A DNA stretch of 64,000 bases from positions 1 through 64,000 of the forward strand of contig CANNZV010002562.1 in the NCBI GenBank assembly GCA_947561585.1, read 5' to 3'. Shown here piece after piece: positions 62,781 to 64,000 of this stretch. The notes beneath the pieces are model-generated. The model did no database searches, had not been told where the DNA came from, and worked only from the letters and a program-made list of their open reading frames with translations. A program made the translations under genes and the position numbers. The stretch is from Caprella mutica. Its lineage: Eukaryota > Arthropoda > Malacostraca > Amphipoda > Caprellidae. Position 1 is the stretch's first letter. Each line of letters opens with the position of its first letter.

Positions 62781-63139
62781 CTGTTGGTGAATATCAAATG
62801 TTTCGCAATAAAATTTAGCAACAAAAATAATCGAATAGCAAACAAATAAGATAATAATCATATAAATGCATTTGTTCCTTATAAAAAAAACAGTAGTCGC
62901 AGTTAGAATTAGCTATTACGAAGTAAAAATAAAAAAATAACTTTTGGTTAGTCAGAAGGAAATACGAAACTCAGACAAATAAGGAGCACTCACCATTCAG
63001 TGACAAAGATCACCAGTAACTACCAGTACAGTGATTCATTTATTGCAGCTGTCATTGCAGGAGTAAATAACCAAAATTTGAAAAATCAAATGAATTACAA
63101 TTTACATCCCTTCCAGGAGTTACACATTCCGTTGAACGT
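62781..63139. other. Spindle-E intron upstream of the first visible exon
   Basis: AT-rich. A donor-like GTGAGT on the minus strand near 62987-62992 is not preceded by an open exon. Confidence 0.4.
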
Positions 63140-63141
63140 GT

Positions 63142-64000
63142 AACTCCCCTAGTGAAAAGGGATAACAGTACTATCCTAGTGAAAAGGGATAACAGTACTC
63201 CCCTAGTGAAAAGGGATAACAGTACTCCCCTAGTGAAAAGGGATAACAGTACTCCCCTAGTGAAAAGGGATAACAGTACTCCCCTAGTGAAAAGGGATAA
63301 CAGTACTCCCCTAGTGAAAAGGGATAACAGTACTCCCCTAGTGAAAAGGGATAACAGTACTCCCCTAGTGAAAAGGGATAACAGTACTCCCCTAGTGAAA
63401 AGGGATAACAGTACTCCCCTAGTGAAAAGGGATAACAGTACTCCCCTAGTGAAAAGGGATAACAGTACTCCCCTAGTGAAAAGGGATAACAGTACTCCCC
63501 TAGTGAAAAGGGATAACAGTACTCCCCTAGTGAAAAGGGATAACAGTACTCCCCTAGTGAAAAGGGATAACAGTACTCCCCTAGTGAAAAGGGATAACAG
63601 TACTCCCCTAGTGAAAAGGGATAACAGTACTCCCCTAGTGAAAAGGGATAACAGTACTCCCCTAGTGAAAAGGGATAACAGTACTCCCCTAGTGAAAAGG
63701 GATAACAGTACTCCCCTAGTGAAAAGGGATAACAGTACTCCCCTAGTGAAAAGGGATAACAGTACTCCCCTAGTGAAAAGGGATAACAGTACTCTCCTAG
63801 TGAAAAGGGATAACAGTACTCCCCTAGTGAAAAGGGATAACAGTACTCCCCTAGTGAAAAGGGATAACAGTACTCCCCTAGTGAAAAGGGATAACAGTAC
63901 TCCCCTAGTGAAAAGGGATAACAGTACTCTCCTAGTGAAAAGGGATAACAGTACTCTCCTAGTGAAAAGGGATAACAGTACTCTCCTAGTGAAAAGGGAT
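63142..64000. repeat. 27-bp minisatellite running off the right edge
   Basis: About 32 units of GTGAAAAGGGATAACAGTAC + TCCCCTA. Units are almost identical; TCTCCTA variants appear at 63793 and cluster from about 63927 to the end. Very high homogeneity suggests recent expansion. It lies in an intron of spindle-E. Confidence 0.97.

Noticed and set aside
60668..61480. Long open frames (265-270 codons) on both strands with RSTFRTL or LLKVRKV repeats
   Set aside because: They are a consequence of a 21-bp minisatellite (unit divisible by three) inside an intron; no start context, splice sites or non-repeat coding sequence.
62985..63060. Additional upstream spindle-E exon before a GTGAGT on the minus strand
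   Set aside because: All three frames between plausible acceptors and this donor contain stops.
63142..64000. Resemblance of AGGGATAACAG in each unit to the I-SceI homing-endonuclease site
   Set aside because: Only about 11 of 18 positions match and the right half of the site is absent; considered coincidence.

Overview
Eukaryotic, AT-rich, repeat-laden DNA. There are no operons or bacterial signals. Protein-coding information is in short exons bounded by GT..AG, and most of the window is introns and intergenic DNA filled with transposons and minisatellites. The gene content (a spindle-E/TDRD9 helicase) and the element mix (CR1/Jockey-like LINEs, Tc1/mariner, piggyBac, hAT) fit an arthropod, probably an insect. 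A hemipteran such as a planthopper is a guess, not a demonstration.

Host genes. (1) The dominant gene runs on the minus strand from beyond the right edge to 21238. I could assemble 17 exons whose reading phases all agree (62780 down to 21238, about 866 codons). They encode the C-terminal part of a spindle-E/TDRD9 protein, the Tudor-domain DEAH helicase of the germline piRNA pathway: post-helicase region, a split Tudor domain, the conserved C-terminal region and a terminal zinc-finger-like exon. The helicase core must lie to the right of the window. (2) A convergent plus-strand gene of unknown function is proposed from four phase-compatible exons (10974-18459). A nest of retrotransposons fills its last intron.

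Layout. 1-389: broken Tc1-like copy. 435-2455: 41-bp minisatellite with higher-order structure. 3255-4950: dispersed TTGACC-type repeat and a 709-bp hAT-like element. 6822-10200: Tc1/mariner-like element interrupted at TTAA by a decayed piggyBac element. 10974-18459: unknown gene; its large intron holds a LINE-like reverse transcriptase with an endonuclease-like C terminus (minus strand), itself interrupted by a second LINE (plus strand, 13-bp target duplication) that carries a 2A ribosome-skipping motif and a PHD-like finger. 21238-62780: the spindle-E gene. Its introns hold a 1.4-kb piggyBac-type non-autonomous element, minisatellites of 18, 18/22, 31, 24, 20 and 21 bp, a decayed mariner, a CR1-like LINE with two intact ORFs (35840-40323), a nearly intact Tc1-like element (56787-58367), a foldback element and several dispersed repeat families. 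63140-64000: 27-bp minisatellite running off the right edge.

The most interesting points are the 2A-bearing LINE nested inside another retroelement, the minisatellite that abuts and multiplies a splice donor of spindle-E, one dispersed repeat that appears to have seeded two unrelated-looking minisatellites 60 kb apart, and the contrast of a transposon-silencing gene whose own introns are packed with transposons.
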